Positions 10,430 to 22,402 are shown, counted from the stretch's first letter. The stretch: 64,000 nucleotides of DNA from Conchocele bisecta (GCA_029237695.1 CM055272.1:11396042-11460041), one strand, 5' to 3'. The notes: generated by a model from the sequence alone, not told the origin. Numbers and translations are program-made.

Positions 10430-11500
10430 GAATTGTTTTGCTACATTGTTTGAACCAAGGTTGTTTTTTTCATCTATAGACCACATACAACCAAACTGGG
10501 GTTGGTTCCATTTTTTGCTATAAGCCATATGGCCGCCATCTTGAAATTTAAAATGGCCACCATTGAAATTTATATTTTGAGGTCAAAGTCATTATGTGTG
10601 GTGTTTTCGCACATTATTGTGAAAACACATTATTATGGACAAGAAATATTGGCAGAATGAGTTTTGAGATACCAGCAATTTTGGTTTTCGAAATGGCCGC
10701 CATTTCAAAATCAGAAATTCAGTATTTATTTTACATTTTTGAATGTCGTGGTAACATTTAGTATTTTCCTTCTGGTTATACTCGTATTTCTTTGAACACA
10801 GTCAGCTGATATTATTCATAACTGGTATAGTGCTACGAGTAATCTTTATCTTGTGTGGTATGTACATTGCCACATTAAAGATTTGTTACACATTCTAGTA
10901 TTTCTGTAGCTGTAGTTATGTTCTTTCAAATGATATTGTGATTGGAACGTGTGTGTCTGCTTGAAAACATATATATATATACAAAACTGAAGTTGGTTCC
11001 ATTTTTTAAGAGCCGCATGGCCGGCATTTTGAATTTCAAAATGACCGCCATTGAAATTAATTGTTATTTAGCGTCAACGTTATATGTGGTGTTCTTTATT
11101 ATTATTTAGTATCGATAAGAAATATTGGCAAAATTATTTCAGTATATTTTAAAATGGCGGCCTTATTATTTTTACTATCTACTATTTATTATGCATGTTT
11201 AATGCAGTGGTGATATTTTGTATGTTTCTTCTACTTATGCTCATAATACAATGAACACAAACTTTTGAGATTATTGCTTACTAGTACTATGGTACGTCAT
11301 TATCTTCAAAATGGCTGTTGGAAATAAGTGTGTCCCATACATTGCCACTTCAAGGATTTACATGTATTACATATTACTGTATTACGTATTTACATGTACA
11401 TGTATCACGTATTGTTGTGGCTTATAGTTATGTTTCTTCAAATGATATATTGGTCAGCACACGTGTTTTCCTTTAAAATAAGGAGATGAAAATATGGCAA
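10430..11500. repeat. Dispersed repeat rich in ATGGCCGCCAT-type motifs, orientation 1
   Basis: Contains CTGGGGTTGGTTCCATTTTT, CATATGGCCGCCATCTTG and, near 10980, a second related block (GAAGTTGGTTCCATTTTTTA). The reverse complement is found around 20840-20990, and weaker versions at 19700-19880. No coding capacity recognised. Confidence 0.55.
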
Positions 11501-11652
11501 ATCATCCATTTTATCCAATAACGTGTATGTTATGGTATTGTATATTGCATTGCAAAGGTAAATACTCACTCATATTCTCCATTGCTTCATGAGAAAGCGT
11601 CTGTTACGACAATATGATGCACCATCTGCAGTCTGTAAGAACTGGAATTGCG

Positions 11653-12055
11653 CTAGCAGACTGCAACTGGTCTCAAAAGTTTGCTGTCTTTATGGAGTCC
11701 AACTTGGTCGCCAATGTTTAGCTCTTTTAATTGTAAAGCTACTACGCTTTTAACATAGCGTTCCTTGCTCTGTAGATGAATGGATCTGATCTTGTCACAA
11801 GTCGGAACATGCATTGGAAATACCTGCTCACAAGTGGTCAGTAAACTGGCTGTCCCATCAATAACGGTGCAGGTGACTATTCCGTGCGGGTTATGGGTAT
11901 TTCGACATTCCAGTATACCCAAATATAGGTCTGTACATTCACCTTTTATTTTTACGAAACTTTCGCTCAGAGCTAACCCACTGGACCTTGACTATACAGA
12001 GCATGTGACATTAAAGAAGTCCCATTATTTTGCAAAATCAGAACATTCCTGGTAG
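11653..12055 (-). other. Possible small fragment of a retrotransposon polyprotein
   Basis: Part of the minus-strand frame 11922-11653 (KELNIGDQVGLHKD) resembles the C-terminal region of Ty3/gypsy-type integrases, where a GD-x-V segment follows a basic stretch. The N-terminal part of the frame is not recognised and the opposite strand is also open. I treat this as a weak hint only. Confidence 0.25.
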
Positions 12056-12059
12056 TCAA

Positions 12060-12685
12060 TTGATCATCTTCCTGCCATTTTACCAAACCATAATATCTTG
12101 CGCTCGTGTAAGACATGTCTGAATGCCGAGATGGCCATTGTGCATGTCACGATAAAGTGCATTTTATCAGAATTGAGGAAATAATCCCTCCAGCAGATAC
12201 ATGTATGCAGATGTTATAATCAGTACAGGCTTGGGGTATAATCAGTTATGGTCAGAGGTGTGAAAGTCGTGATCAATGGGTTTATAATGTAACATTGAGT
12301 TGCAGTGGGTGAGTGAGTATATTCGGGGAAGTTTGGTGATAACATTGGTCAGAAAAAAAGAGACACATGTGATATATGGGACTGTATTATATTGGAATTA
12401 TTGCTTGCTGCCTGCTCAGAAGTATCTTATCTGTAAGTAAACATTGTATGTGGACATAATCATCGTTTGGAGTGATATCGTGTGAAGTTTGGAATTAGTC
12501 AAGTCAACTCAACGCAAATACTCTTTATTACATCCCATTACAGTATATCACATGCAATATGGGGAAATAAACATACATATAGTTGAATGGCGGAATTGAA
12601 TGAGTCAATTGGGGAAAGTTATAGCACTGAACTTAGTGCGGGTGCAAATGTTATTTCAGGCGGCCATTGGGAAGAGAGTGCGTCT
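12060..12685. other. Unrecognised intron sequence
   Basis: No gene, no clear repeat and no exon with splice sites seen between the possible retrotransposon fragment and the 121-bp minisatellite. Confidence 0.4.
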
Positions 12686-12687
12686 AT

Positions 12688-13250
12688 CCATATACCTGGC
12701 ACGTCCCACCTGGACCGTGACCCCACGTGTAATATCACAGTATCCATCGATAGAACGGGTATGTCCCATCCCGGGCCATGACTCCACATGTAAATAACAA
12801 CGTCTATCCATATACCTGGCACGTCCCACCTGGGCCGTGACCCCAAGTATAATATCACAGTATTCCTCGATAGAACGGGTATGTCCCACCCGGGCCGTGA
12901 GTCCACTCGTAATATCACAACGTCTATCCATATACCTGGCACGTCCCACCTGGGCCGTGACCCCACGTGTAATATCAAAGTATTCCTCGATAGAATGGGT
13001 ACGTCCCACCCCGGGCCGTGAGTCCACGCGTAATATCACAACGTCTATCCATATACCTGGCACGTCCCACCTGGGCCGTGACCCCACGTGTAATATCAAA
13101 GTATTCCTCGATAGAATGGGTACGTCCCACCCCGGGCCGTGAGTCCACGCGTAATATCACAACGTCTATCCATATACCTGGCACGTCCCACCTGGGCCGT
13201 GACCACACGTGTAATATCACAAGTGTCCATCGATATACCTGGCTATTATG
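12688..13250. repeat. Minisatellite, 120-121-bp higher-order unit, about 4.6 copies
   Basis: CGTCTATCCATATACCTGGC recurs at about 12680, 12801, 12921, 13042 and 13163. Each unit consists of two related halves of about 60 bp, one with CACGTCCCACCTGGGCCGTG and one with CCCACC-CGGGCCGTGAGTCC. It lies directly downstream (on the minus strand) of the TatD-like pseudogene. Confidence 0.9.
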
Positions 13251-13372
13251 TCCATCACCTAGACCACCGGTGGGCCACACCAGCCATAGAGGGTTTTTGC
13301 GTTGGCAGTGGTCTGCTCCAGTACCCGCTCCATAGTGGTGTCCAGACATCTAGCAACTTCCATTGCTACAAA

Positions 13373-14874
13373 TCATGGAAGATGTGGAGCATTGACTTGG
13401 AAATCCTCGGAAGGTGGAAAGTAGGGTCCATCAGTCTCGAGTATGAGCTCATCCGTTGGCACTGCACTGATGGCCTCACGTTGCCTGGTATTGAAGCCTC
13501 TAACCAGTCCAGTAAACTCGAACCAGGTATTGGGAAATATGTCCATCCATCGCCGAGCGACTTCCCTCGAACTGGTAAAACAATGCAGATGAATTTTCTG
13601 TAGGTATGAAGTATACTCCTTGACAATGTCGAGGCAACGCACATAAGCTTCAAGGGCAGTGGGGAAGCACTTCATAGCAAGACAATGGAACACCAGTATG
13701 TGAATCGGTTCGAAGCACTCCTGAAGGATTCGACGAAGTTGGCCCATCGATTCGGTGATCTTACAGAATGGTCGATTCCTACTTCGCCTAGACCAATTAC
13801 TCCCGAGAGGTGTAATCTACCTTGAAGTTTCCTGAAATCGCTCTCAGAAATAATCTTCTTGGGATGAACTCCCAAGACAATGCGGGTTCCCTCAGATACC
13901 ACTTTTGCTATTTCTTCTCCTAATGGATAAGTGTCAGGGTCGAAATAGACTAGAACACATCCCTCTATGCGGACACGATATCCGTTCGTTTGTTCTAATG
14001 GTATGGCCCGTACCACCTCGTCAAGGCCAGCCGATTGCTGCATTCGTAGACGATCCCTGGTTCTGTCTCGGTGGAAGTGTGTATCATATGCACCAACTAC
14101 AAGCAACATGTCCAAGCTCACGGGATCCATGGTAGATTCCGCTTCAATGGACACTTCCCCCTGGGTGGCTCCATGCTGGACACTTCTGCCTCCGCCCTGG
14201 ATGGCTCCATGCTAGAAGCTTCTGCCTCTCCCCTGGGTGACCCCTCGATGTATTATTTTACCTGGTCTGTTTTATGTCTAAACCTCTGGATGATGAAAAA
14301 CATCTTCTCTCCGGGAATGGTTCGGACCATCGCCTCCAAGGCACGCCAGTGGATCAGAACAGCAGGCGAGTTCAAGGGTCTCATGCTAAACACTCCTGGA
14401 ACCTCTCAATCCCTGGATAGAGCAGAGACGTTCCATAGCAGCCTGCTGTACCAAAGTAACTTGCCATCCCTCCTTAATTGAGGTTGCCCGATTCAGATGA
14501 TGAACAACATCCTCCAAACGCGTAAAGGCTCCAGGCATGTTTCGCGCTATTGTCACCAGTGCCAAATATCGTCGGTGGCAAAGGTCATCCGTGAGAGGGA
14601 GTCACTCATTGAATAGGTAGGGGATGTGGTGTTCCAGAAAATGTTGTTTTTGGAATGTAGTGCCTATCTCACATCCTCCCACACCGCATATCAATGGTTT
14701 CCGAGGACGTGTCTGGACGGCGACGTCCTCAATGTTCTCAACAGTTTTATCCTGACGGTCTTGGTTACTGCCCCGGCGGGAGTTGTAGAAACATCTAGTC
14801 TCAACCGGTCTCGTCTTCCACGATATTTTAGGGGATCCCTCCTGGGACGACATGATGGTACTCGCCACCTGCAA
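13373..14874 (-). pseudogene. Decayed zinc-finger plus TatD-like metal-dependent hydrolase gene
   Basis: Read on the minus strand. The N-terminal fragment (14874-14602; the Met of MSSQEG is a likely start) has a C2HH finger-like segment, CGVGGCEIG then FLEHH. It ends in a TGA at about 14602. A middle part continues in shifted frames with stops near 14386 and 14253. From 14154 a TatD-type domain begins: metal-binding DTHFH (about 14080), GVHPK, and GLGEVGID; a frameshift near 13750 leads to a second fragment (13747-13373) with HCFTSS and ETDGPYF. All expected metal ligands of the TatD fold (HxH, E, H, H, D) are still readable, so decay looks recent, but at least four disruptions rule out a functional product. 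TatD proteins are metal-dependent hydrolases/DNases. From memory, zinc-finger/TatD fusions form expanded families in bivalves; that point needs a search. Confidence 0.75.
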
Positions 14875-15097
14875 GTCGGTGATGGCAGTGCGCGTTGGCT
14901 ATGACTGTCGCTTCATGTGATAATTTGTTACAAGCACCCTGGGTGATGACTCTGTACGCCTAAACTGTTCTCGTCTTTCGTCAGTCTAATCTGACGTGGA
15001 TGTGGACGTGGGTCATAACCTCTTTTGGACAACTCCGATTGATTACCCCCCTGGGTTACTCAATTGTATTGGTAGACCCCCCCCCCCCCATACGAAT

Positions 15098-16586
15098 TCA
15101 TGTTCCCTCTGATGGTATACACGAGAGTGCATCCGCGTTCAAATGTAACCGACCCTCAACACCATGTTCCCCACCACTCAAGTTTAAATCTGTTTGAAAG
15201 GTGACATGCTTGTCTAGGCTTTCTAGGCATTCTCTTTTATAATGACCGGACCCATGGCAATACAAAGAGGTATTAGGTTTGAGAGAGGGAGATCTACTTC
15301 GACATCCATCTGCCCTGACTGGAGACCGACTGGTGTTGCTTACATTCACCTGTTGTAGCTGTACTAGCTTCTCCGTGGCCTCTGCCATACGCTGTACAGT
15401 CTGTGTCAAAGTCGTAACTTTTCCATTCAATTGAGATACCTTTTGTTCTATTGATGACATTATATCATTCTATCATGACGGTTTGTTCTTAATGGGCTGA
15501 ACTCTCTCTGATGTACTCCTCTTGCATCCGATCCTGGAGACGTCATTGCTGGTCGGGTCTGCCGAACGGTGTATGGTTCGTGTTCCTCCTCCTCAGAATC
15601 CGAGTCAATCTCCTTCTTTACTGTGTAGGTTCTTGTTACTGGTTCCTTTGCTTTAGGCTTACATGGTCTTCCATATACTGCTTTTTCTACACACTGGTAC
15701 CATTCTATGGCATCAGCCGCCTGTTCCATTGTTCGTGGTTTAGCGGTGCACGCGCTCAGACCGGCCTCCTTATCTGTGCAAACCATGCAGAATCGCATTA
15801 CTGCCTGTCTGTTTATATGTTCCTCTGGACATTCCTTAAAGGCTCCTGTTGCCAACAGAAGTATTCTATCAGACCAGTCTTTCAGTGGTTCGTTGATCCC
15901 TGTACTGCCTGCTAAAATATTGCTTGCAACGTTTCTGGCAGCTCCTCTGAAGAGAACCGTTTGTCAAATGTCCTGATTATCTGCTCAATAGTCAGGTCAT
16001 CCGTCATTTCGGTGATTAATTCATAATAATCCGCTGCTTTTCCTGTCGGGCAGAAACATAATGCATCCTTGCAGTCCTCGTCTATCCATCCACAAGCTTT
16101 AGCACATTTGATAAATTTGTGCTTAGACATCCGACAACTGGAACGACTATCAACTACTAACCGTTTTGGTATGTCTGACGGCTTAAAGGCTTTGTGTCTC
16201 ATTTCTGTCACGGGTTCCTCATCTAATAAGTAGTTGGGTGATTTGATACGGGGTGTGAAATCGTCTTGATTGTATCCCTCCTCAAATGGAATTGACCGCA
16301 TCTTAGAGTTAGCCGTCCGTTCTCTTTGTTTTATTGTGCTTTTCATTCTTTCTAAAAACTCAGATTGAGTGTGGGACGGGAAAATTGATTGTCGTCTTAA
16401 TTTTGAATTTTCCCGAAAGTCAATTATTTTGTGAGCTGTAATCGTCAATTTCAATTTTGTGATGGTTTTCAGCATGTCTATATTCAAATTGCATTGTCTC
16501 TCTCGTAGGTTTATTATAGCCCTAGCTATTTTACGTCTCACATTTGGGATGTTCATCAAATCGTCTTCATCACAGAAGTTAATCAA
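15098..16586 (-). pseudogene. Ty3/gypsy-like gag remnant with internal deletion of pol
   Basis: Three minus-strand fragments. 16586-15912 has a Gag-like capsid region (KHKFIKCAKACGWIDED, LCFCPTGKAADYYELITE, IIRTFDKRF). 15855-15460 continues it in another frame with an acidic linker. 15460-15098 holds a nucleocapsid knuckle, YCHGSGHYKREC, in which the second cysteine of CCHC is serine. The same fragment then reads LNADALSCIP, which looks like the conserved NADALSR-x-P tail of Ty3/gypsy RNase H, so protease and reverse transcriptase seem deleted between them. No intact LTR pair was identified. It is a dead retrotransposon piece upstream (in its own orientation) of the TatD-like pseudogene. Confidence 0.65.
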
Positions 16587-16767
16587 TATATCGTTTGATG
16601 AAATGGTGTGTCAGTAGGCAGGAAATCAAACTATTACAGTTCCTATCTGTCTTCACCTCCCTGGAAAAGAATAGTTAACCTTATAGTGTCAGTGTTGGTA
16701 TGTTTATACCAACTTACAGTTATTTACATCAATTTTACTAGTTAAAAGGGCACAATGTAAAGTTTTT

Positions 16768-17020
16768 CCCACTAAATTACCCCATGGCAATTTAATTTCT
16801 TAAAAAGTACACTGTTTATTTTCTCAACGTTCGCGACTTTTCACAATAAATTACCCCGTGGCAATTTAATTCATTAAAATTTACAATATTTGTTTATTTT
16901 CCCAAAGTTTGTGATTTTGTCACAATAAATTACCCCGTGGCAATTTAATTTACATATTTGTATATTTTCTCAAAGTTTGTGATTTTTCACAATAAATTAT
17001 CCTGTGGCAATTTAATTCCT
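16768..17020. repeat. Tandem repeat, 60-85-bp spacing, four copies
   Basis: ATTACCCCRTGGCAATTTAA recurs at about 16776, 16850, 16932 and 16996, separated by related sequence (TTTATTTTCYCAA, GTTYGYGATTTT, CACAATAA). It lies upstream of the gag frame on the minus strand, perhaps in the leader of the retrotransposon. Confidence 0.75.
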
Positions 17021-17377
17021 TGTTTCTGTAAATATTTTATTTCATTTTCATCAAAACTATAAGAAACAACGGTCAACTTTTAACTTGCAAGACTGGTGTT
17101 CTGCAATTATTCAATGTTTTGACAACCCTGGTGAACAATATTGGAGCTCAAATTTTTTCCACTGTAATCATTCCCTCCAGCAGCCTTCTGGAGAATAATC
17201 AATATTGGGGAGAACAGTGACGGATACAACAGTGGGCCCCCGGCCTCCATTGTTGTAACTCTGTATTGTGTACCAATATTTAAATGAAATGAATATGTTT
17301 AGTTGACGGGATGGACCCCGTCCAACACGTGCTAAATTAAATCTCTTGGCTCCTCCAAAGTTTTCCCCCGCTGCTAA

Positions 17378-17610
17378 AATGGTTTTACCTCGTCGCCAAT
17401 ATGGTATTTTTGGGTTATCACCACAAAGCCTCGGTCCACTAGGATAGCCTAAAACTGCTACAACTTACCAAGGGAACTTAGTAGTCTCAGAGAAGTATCT
17501 TGTAAAGGTATCAGAGATGCGTTTTCTTTCGAATCGGAAGTAGTTATGTCACTTTCGTCACGTCTCGCCGGTTTACGCCTTCCGCGAGACATCCTCGAAG
17601 GCAGGTTTAA
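17378..17610 (-). other. Possible leader or first exon of the retrotransposon-related transcript
   Basis: On the minus strand an ATG near 17592 opens a basic peptide (MSRGRRKPARRDESD) that ends SSLG just before GTAAGTTG, which looks like a 5' splice site. Further along (17400-17380) the sequence TTGGCGACGAGG resembles the segment that follows the 5' LTR in several Ty3/gypsy elements. Either reading, short exon or LTR/primer region, is speculative. Confidence 0.25.
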
Positions 17611-17699
17611 GTAGCGGACCCAGCAACGACCATATAAACAGCTGCAAGGATGAAGAGACCCCGTATGACTATACAACCTAGTAGGTCATACGATGATTT

Positions 17700-18900
17700 C
17701 ACCACAATGACCTTGGTTTAGTGCAGTGCCGAGTTGTGAATTGAGGGATTCTTTACTGTTGCTTGGCAACCAGATACAGTGCCGATTTATGACCATACCA
17801 ATTATGTGATCGTATCCATTAAATACTTAGTGTATGGCATGCTTGGGGCTTAGTGCATATCAGCTGTGTGCATTGTATTGCTTAGTGCTTAATGTCTTAG
17901 TGACAGTGAACCTGGTGTATATTTAGTCCAGTCAATGTATGGACTTGGAATAAATGGGCTTAGTGCCGGGAAAAGGTTTGTGCTAGTGGCTTAGTGCGTA
18001 AATGACTTTGTGCTCTCGTGCTCTATAACCTGTGAAGGATACATTGACATTGTATAATAATATTGTACAGTAAATGCATCTGGGCTGTAATATTGTGTGC
18101 ACATGTAGGGGAAACCGGCCGTGCACTATGTGTGGGAGATTGATATACATGTGTATAGTGGTGTTTTATTGGTTTGTGCAATACATTGTGCACCATAAAT
18201 CTAACTAATGATATGCCATCCCGATGATTTGTGACAGTGCACGTCTTGCAACATTTTGGACTCGAGAGGAGTCAGAATTATGTGTTTATATCCTTTCAGT
18301 TTATGTCTGTAAGCACATAACGCCACTATTTTCGGTGTACATTGTGTTCTGAAATTGAGTTATCCCTTTAGACTCGTTTTTATAGCAGATTCAATTGTGC
18401 ATCTTACTCAGTCAAGTTTGCATTTTCTTGCAACTCGTGATCACTGACAGGTAAGTTAGCGAATACTACATGTACCTGTGAATTCATACCCTTAATAAAG
18501 TTAGAATATATGTATATTACTGACTCGTGGGATAGCGTATCAGTAACTACTATGTTTTTGGCAGCAACGTGTTTCATTGACAGGCCATATTGCTTCAGCA
18601 GCAGTGAAATATCCTTTAATATGTGACGACATGAATAGAGTATTTATTTCATGGATATGAGAGGCAAGTGATCTTACTCCACTTGCAGAGTCAGTCCGTA
18701 CACAGAACGAAACAGTTTCCGGCCAAATAACATGCCTCATTATTCATGTTCAATCAGAGCGTATTAGTTTTCTGCGAGAATCAATGATAGAGAAGCATTA
18801 GTCATTTGCTTGCCTTTGTGGCACACCATAATGCAGTGTCTCTGGCTTTGTCAAGACATAATATGACAATTTCAACAAGTAAAACGCAATTTAAACCATC
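17700..18900. other. Unrecognised intron sequence
   Basis: Contains many CTTAGTGC-like words at 17820-18010 but no regular period. No gene or exon supported. Confidence 0.35.
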
Positions 18901-18929
18901 AATGCACTGATCACTGTTATATTGACATA

Positions 18930-21000
18930 GAAGTTGTGATCTCTTTAGACCATATGGTAATCGTAAATAATCTTAAAGACCATGGAACAATACTGCCTTT
19001 TCAACGTGGCCATTTTTATACAGTTTCCTATATACAATTCTGTATTATGTACATAGTGTATTCAACCCCTCCAACATATTTTGGCAATCACTCTGGTATT
19101 TTACTCACGTCGTCTACACATACTGAACATGTTCACATGGCGTTTTAATGCCGAAAGGTCATTTAATCACACACATACTGCCTTTTCGACAGTTCTTCTA
19201 CACTTTCCTGTATACAAGTTTGTATAGGGTATATATTGTATGCAAGCAACTCCTTTGACCGAATGTTGAGTGTGATTGTGCCATCACTGCCTTTCAGGAA
19301 CCCCAACAAGATGGAGACTAATGCAGATGTTTTTGCAACTGATTGAAAGCACTGTATCCATAATTAAGACAATTTCTGCATACACACAGTGGCCATTTTC
19401 AAATATAACATGTTTGTCATAAACAATGACTTGAAATTGACTTTAGTCATACAAATTTACTTTCAATAATGAGTATCGTCTGGGAACAATCAGTCCAAAT
19501 GGTGTGTGCATGATTATATCAGAATTATATGATTTTCACAGCAGCCAGTTTGAAAATTAGAATAACATAGGAACAACTCATGTTTTCTTTTATGATATAA
19601 AGAATGTGTGTTCCAAGAACGTAGCAAAACCGTCAACACAACCTAGCTATAAATACACTTTACTAAATACAGTACGTAGTGAAGACATAATACATATTAT
19701 TTACATAGAGGCCATTTTGAAAACGAAATCTCCGCCTTACCAGTTATCAGAAAAAGTGGAACCAGCCGCATTTTTTATTTATTTGAAGTATGTAGATGGT
19801 TTAACCATTGTCTGCATTATAACTGTAAATATGAATCATAAAATATATTGTATACGCTTTCAGGGCGGCCATTTTTAGCTCACCTGAGCGAAGCTCATGT
19901 GTACCAGAGTACGGTACGGTAGCCAAACTTAAAAGTTATGGTCCATGGGTGAAGCCTTTTCAGAATTGTTAAAATGGAGGTCATCACTTATCCAAGATGG
20001 CCACCGTTTAAAAATAGCATAAATTTCTTAAAAAATATTTTTCTCATGAACCGCTGTACGGATTTCGACGAAACTTGGTAGGAATGATCGATGTACAATA
20101 CTCTTTTAAAGTTGTTAAAATGGTGACCCCGGGGTCAAAAATGGGCGTGGCCCGTGGGGTCAAATTGGATTTTTGACCGAATATGGTCATGTCTATATCA
20201 AATCGAAGGTATCGAAGAGGTGATAGTCGTTCTTTTATCAGAGATTTAAAAATTCTTCTTCACACGAACCACTTGGCCCATGGTGGCCAAACTTCACAGT
20301 TATGGTCCATGGGTTAAGCCTTTTCAGATTTGTTAAAACGGAGGTTGTCGCTAATCCAAGATGGCCGCCGTCTAAAAATAGCACTAATTCTTAAAAAATC
20401 TTCTTCTCATGAACCGCCAGCCGGATTTCGACGAAACTTGCTAGGAATGCTCTTTCAAAGGTGTTAAAATGGTGACCCGAGGTCAAAAATTGGCGTGGCC
20501 CGTGGGGTCAAATTTTATTTTTGACCGTATATGCTCATGTCATATATCAAATTGAAGGTATCGATGAGGCGATTGCTCTGGTGCAATATTTGTCGGAATC
20601 GGATGATTATGTCATCCATGATGGCCGCCAAAAATAGCACAATTCTTTTAAAACACATATGAACTCAATGTCACATTCTCCTCTGGTGTTTATGGAGTCA
20701 GATGAGCGAATTAGGGCCATCATGGCCCTCTTATTAAATCTAAGATGGCCACCATGGGGGTTGTTAAAAATGAAAATAACACTGGTGTTGTTTGTGGTCA
20801 AAAGATGATTATCACAAAAAACGAATCAATTTTATATCTGTATTAAAAGTGTATATATAATGAATATAGCATTTCAGGGCTGCCATTTTGAAATCCAAGA
20901 TGGCGGCAAAAGGAATTATCAATAAAAATGGAACCAACCCCAGTGTTTGCTCTTCGTGGTCTAAAGATGACAAAAACATTGGTTACAAGAATGTAGCCAA
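18930..21000. repeat. Dispersed GGCCATTTT-type repeats and an AGCTCACCTGAGC element
   Basis: Blocks at 18930-19140 and 19700-19875 each end in GGCCATTTTTA-like sequence. From 19878 an element begins AGCTCACCTGAGCGAAGCTC and contains two diverged copies of a roughly 400-bp unit (AGTTATGGTCCATGGGT, TTTCGACGAAACTTG, GGCGTGGCCCGTGGGGTCAA at 19900-20160 and 20280-20510). The segment 20840-20990 is the reverse complement of 10440-10620. No protein-coding potential seen. Confidence 0.6.
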
Positions 21001-21289
21001 ACAAAATGCAAATTACATAACAGTATACACTATACAGCGAATATCTTTTGAAGGTTCCTAAACGTAACGAACGACTACAAATGGGAAACGATCATTGTGT
21101 ACAACGATATGCGTAGAAACAAATATCGTTTGTTTTTTTGTACACGAAAATGATATATCCGGCTGCCAACGATTCAAACGTCTGTTGTTTCTTTCAACGC
21201 AGGTCGTCCTTTTTTTTCAAGGAATATGGTGTCGTTTACACATAGTTTTCACATCATTAATTTTTCTTTTTTAATGATAAAACTATGTT

Positions 21290-21800
21290 TTCGATATTTT
21301 TAATTTGGGGTCCCATCTATTTGGCACAAATGTTCTATATAGTAATTAAATAAGTGTATAATTGTGTAACTATTCCACCAGTTTTAAACATTACGAGTGC
21401 CCGCTATGCTGATACATGTATAAGTATGTATTAATCTTTATATTACTGATCGATACGCGCTGTTGCATCAGCTTGTTTTGATATGCAAATGAGGCAAGTC
21501 ATGTTTAAATTGCACGTATTTATGTCAATTAAATGCATCATATGAATAAATATTTTTATCGAAATATGATAACGTATGATTGTTGCACATTAATAATAAT
21601 ACGAATAGAAAATAAATTCTGGTAGTTATTTCCGTTAAACTTTTAAGGAAACACGGTTATCGCCCTTGGTATCAAGAGTGGCAATTACGTTTGATATAAA
21701 AAGTGTAATAATGCCAATTACTACATCCGGTAATGGCAAATTAATGTTTATTTTGCCCGCACCAAAAGGATGGACGAAAAATATGTTACCTTATGTTACA
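21290..21800. mobile_element. MITE family Z, diverged copy before exon 4
   Basis: Shares TTAAATAAGTGTATAATTGT, ACTATTCCACCAGTTTTAAA, TTAAGGAAACACGGTTATCG and ATAATGCCAATTACTAC in the same order as the full-length copy at 43205-43732. Terminal repeats are not well preserved. Confidence 0.65.
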
Positions 21801-21911
21801 ACCTGGGATGTAGGAATCCATGTCTAAACGAAAACGATTTGAAAGCATTAGTTTGTTAAACGAGGAACACACCCGGTCTGTGTATAATGTGTAAGCACTT
21901 GGTGTTTTCAG

Positions 21912-22037
21912 TGGGGGCGGTGGGCGGGAGGTGCGACGGCAATGCCGAGTGCCCGGTGGACAAGAATGCCGAGTGCATCATGAACTTCTGTATGTGTGTC
22001 TCCGGCACGTCGCAGGTTGGCGGCGTATGTCGCCCGG
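21912..22037 (+). CDS. EB-like six-cysteine module, exon 4
   Basis: Exon of 126 bp after acceptor GTGTTTTCAG, ending at donor GTACGT. It encodes about 42 residues (VGAVGGRC, CPVDKNAEC, FCMCVSG, VGGVC) with spacing C-x5-C-x7-C-x4-C-x-C-x10-C, the most regular of the seven modules. Phase is 1 at both ends. The last 34 bases of the exon and the donor are repeated in tandem downstream (53-bp unit), creating a second identical donor at 22091; using it would add 53 bases with a stop (GGT ACG TAA). Exon 1 is its closest relative here (VGG, DKNA). Confidence 0.85.
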
Positions 22038-22119
22038 GTACGTAACACTAACACCAGGCACGTCGCAGGTTGGCGGCGTATGTCGCCCGGGTACGTAACA
22101 CTAACACCAGGCACGTCGC
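22004..22119. repeat. 53-bp tandem duplication of the exon 4 end and its donor
   Basis: GGCACGTCGCAGGTTGGCGG through GGGTACGTAACACTAACACC occurs at 22004-22056 and 22057-22109; a third copy begins at 22110 and decays after about ten bases. The two full copies look identical. Confidence 0.95.
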
Positions 22120-22317
22120 TAGGCGGAAGCCTGGAAGTCCGGGCTTCAACATAATTGCCAGACATAACCATAACTATTTACTGTTACACAATGGCACATT
22201 AAATTTAATAAATATTTGCCAACAAACAAACCATAGAATATGACAGTGCACGGACTCCACACCCCTCCCTCCCACCTAGCGTACTCCCTTCACTTTGCGA
22301 GCTCCATTGTAGTTACG

Positions 22318-22402
22318 AACAGTAACTCTTGCAATCTATTCCTGTGTCGTCTGTAGCTGGCTACGGACAGTACGGGAGTAGATTGCAAGAGTTAGCTCCA
22401 TT
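22318..22402. repeat. Imperfect palindrome
   Basis: AGTAACTCTTGCAATCTA faces TAGATTGCAAGAGTTAGC with about 40 bases between. Confidence 0.75.

Noticed and set aside
12619..13349. Open frames with a 40-residue tryptophan/arginine repeat
   Set aside because: By-product of a 120-121-bp minisatellite open in several frames on both strands.
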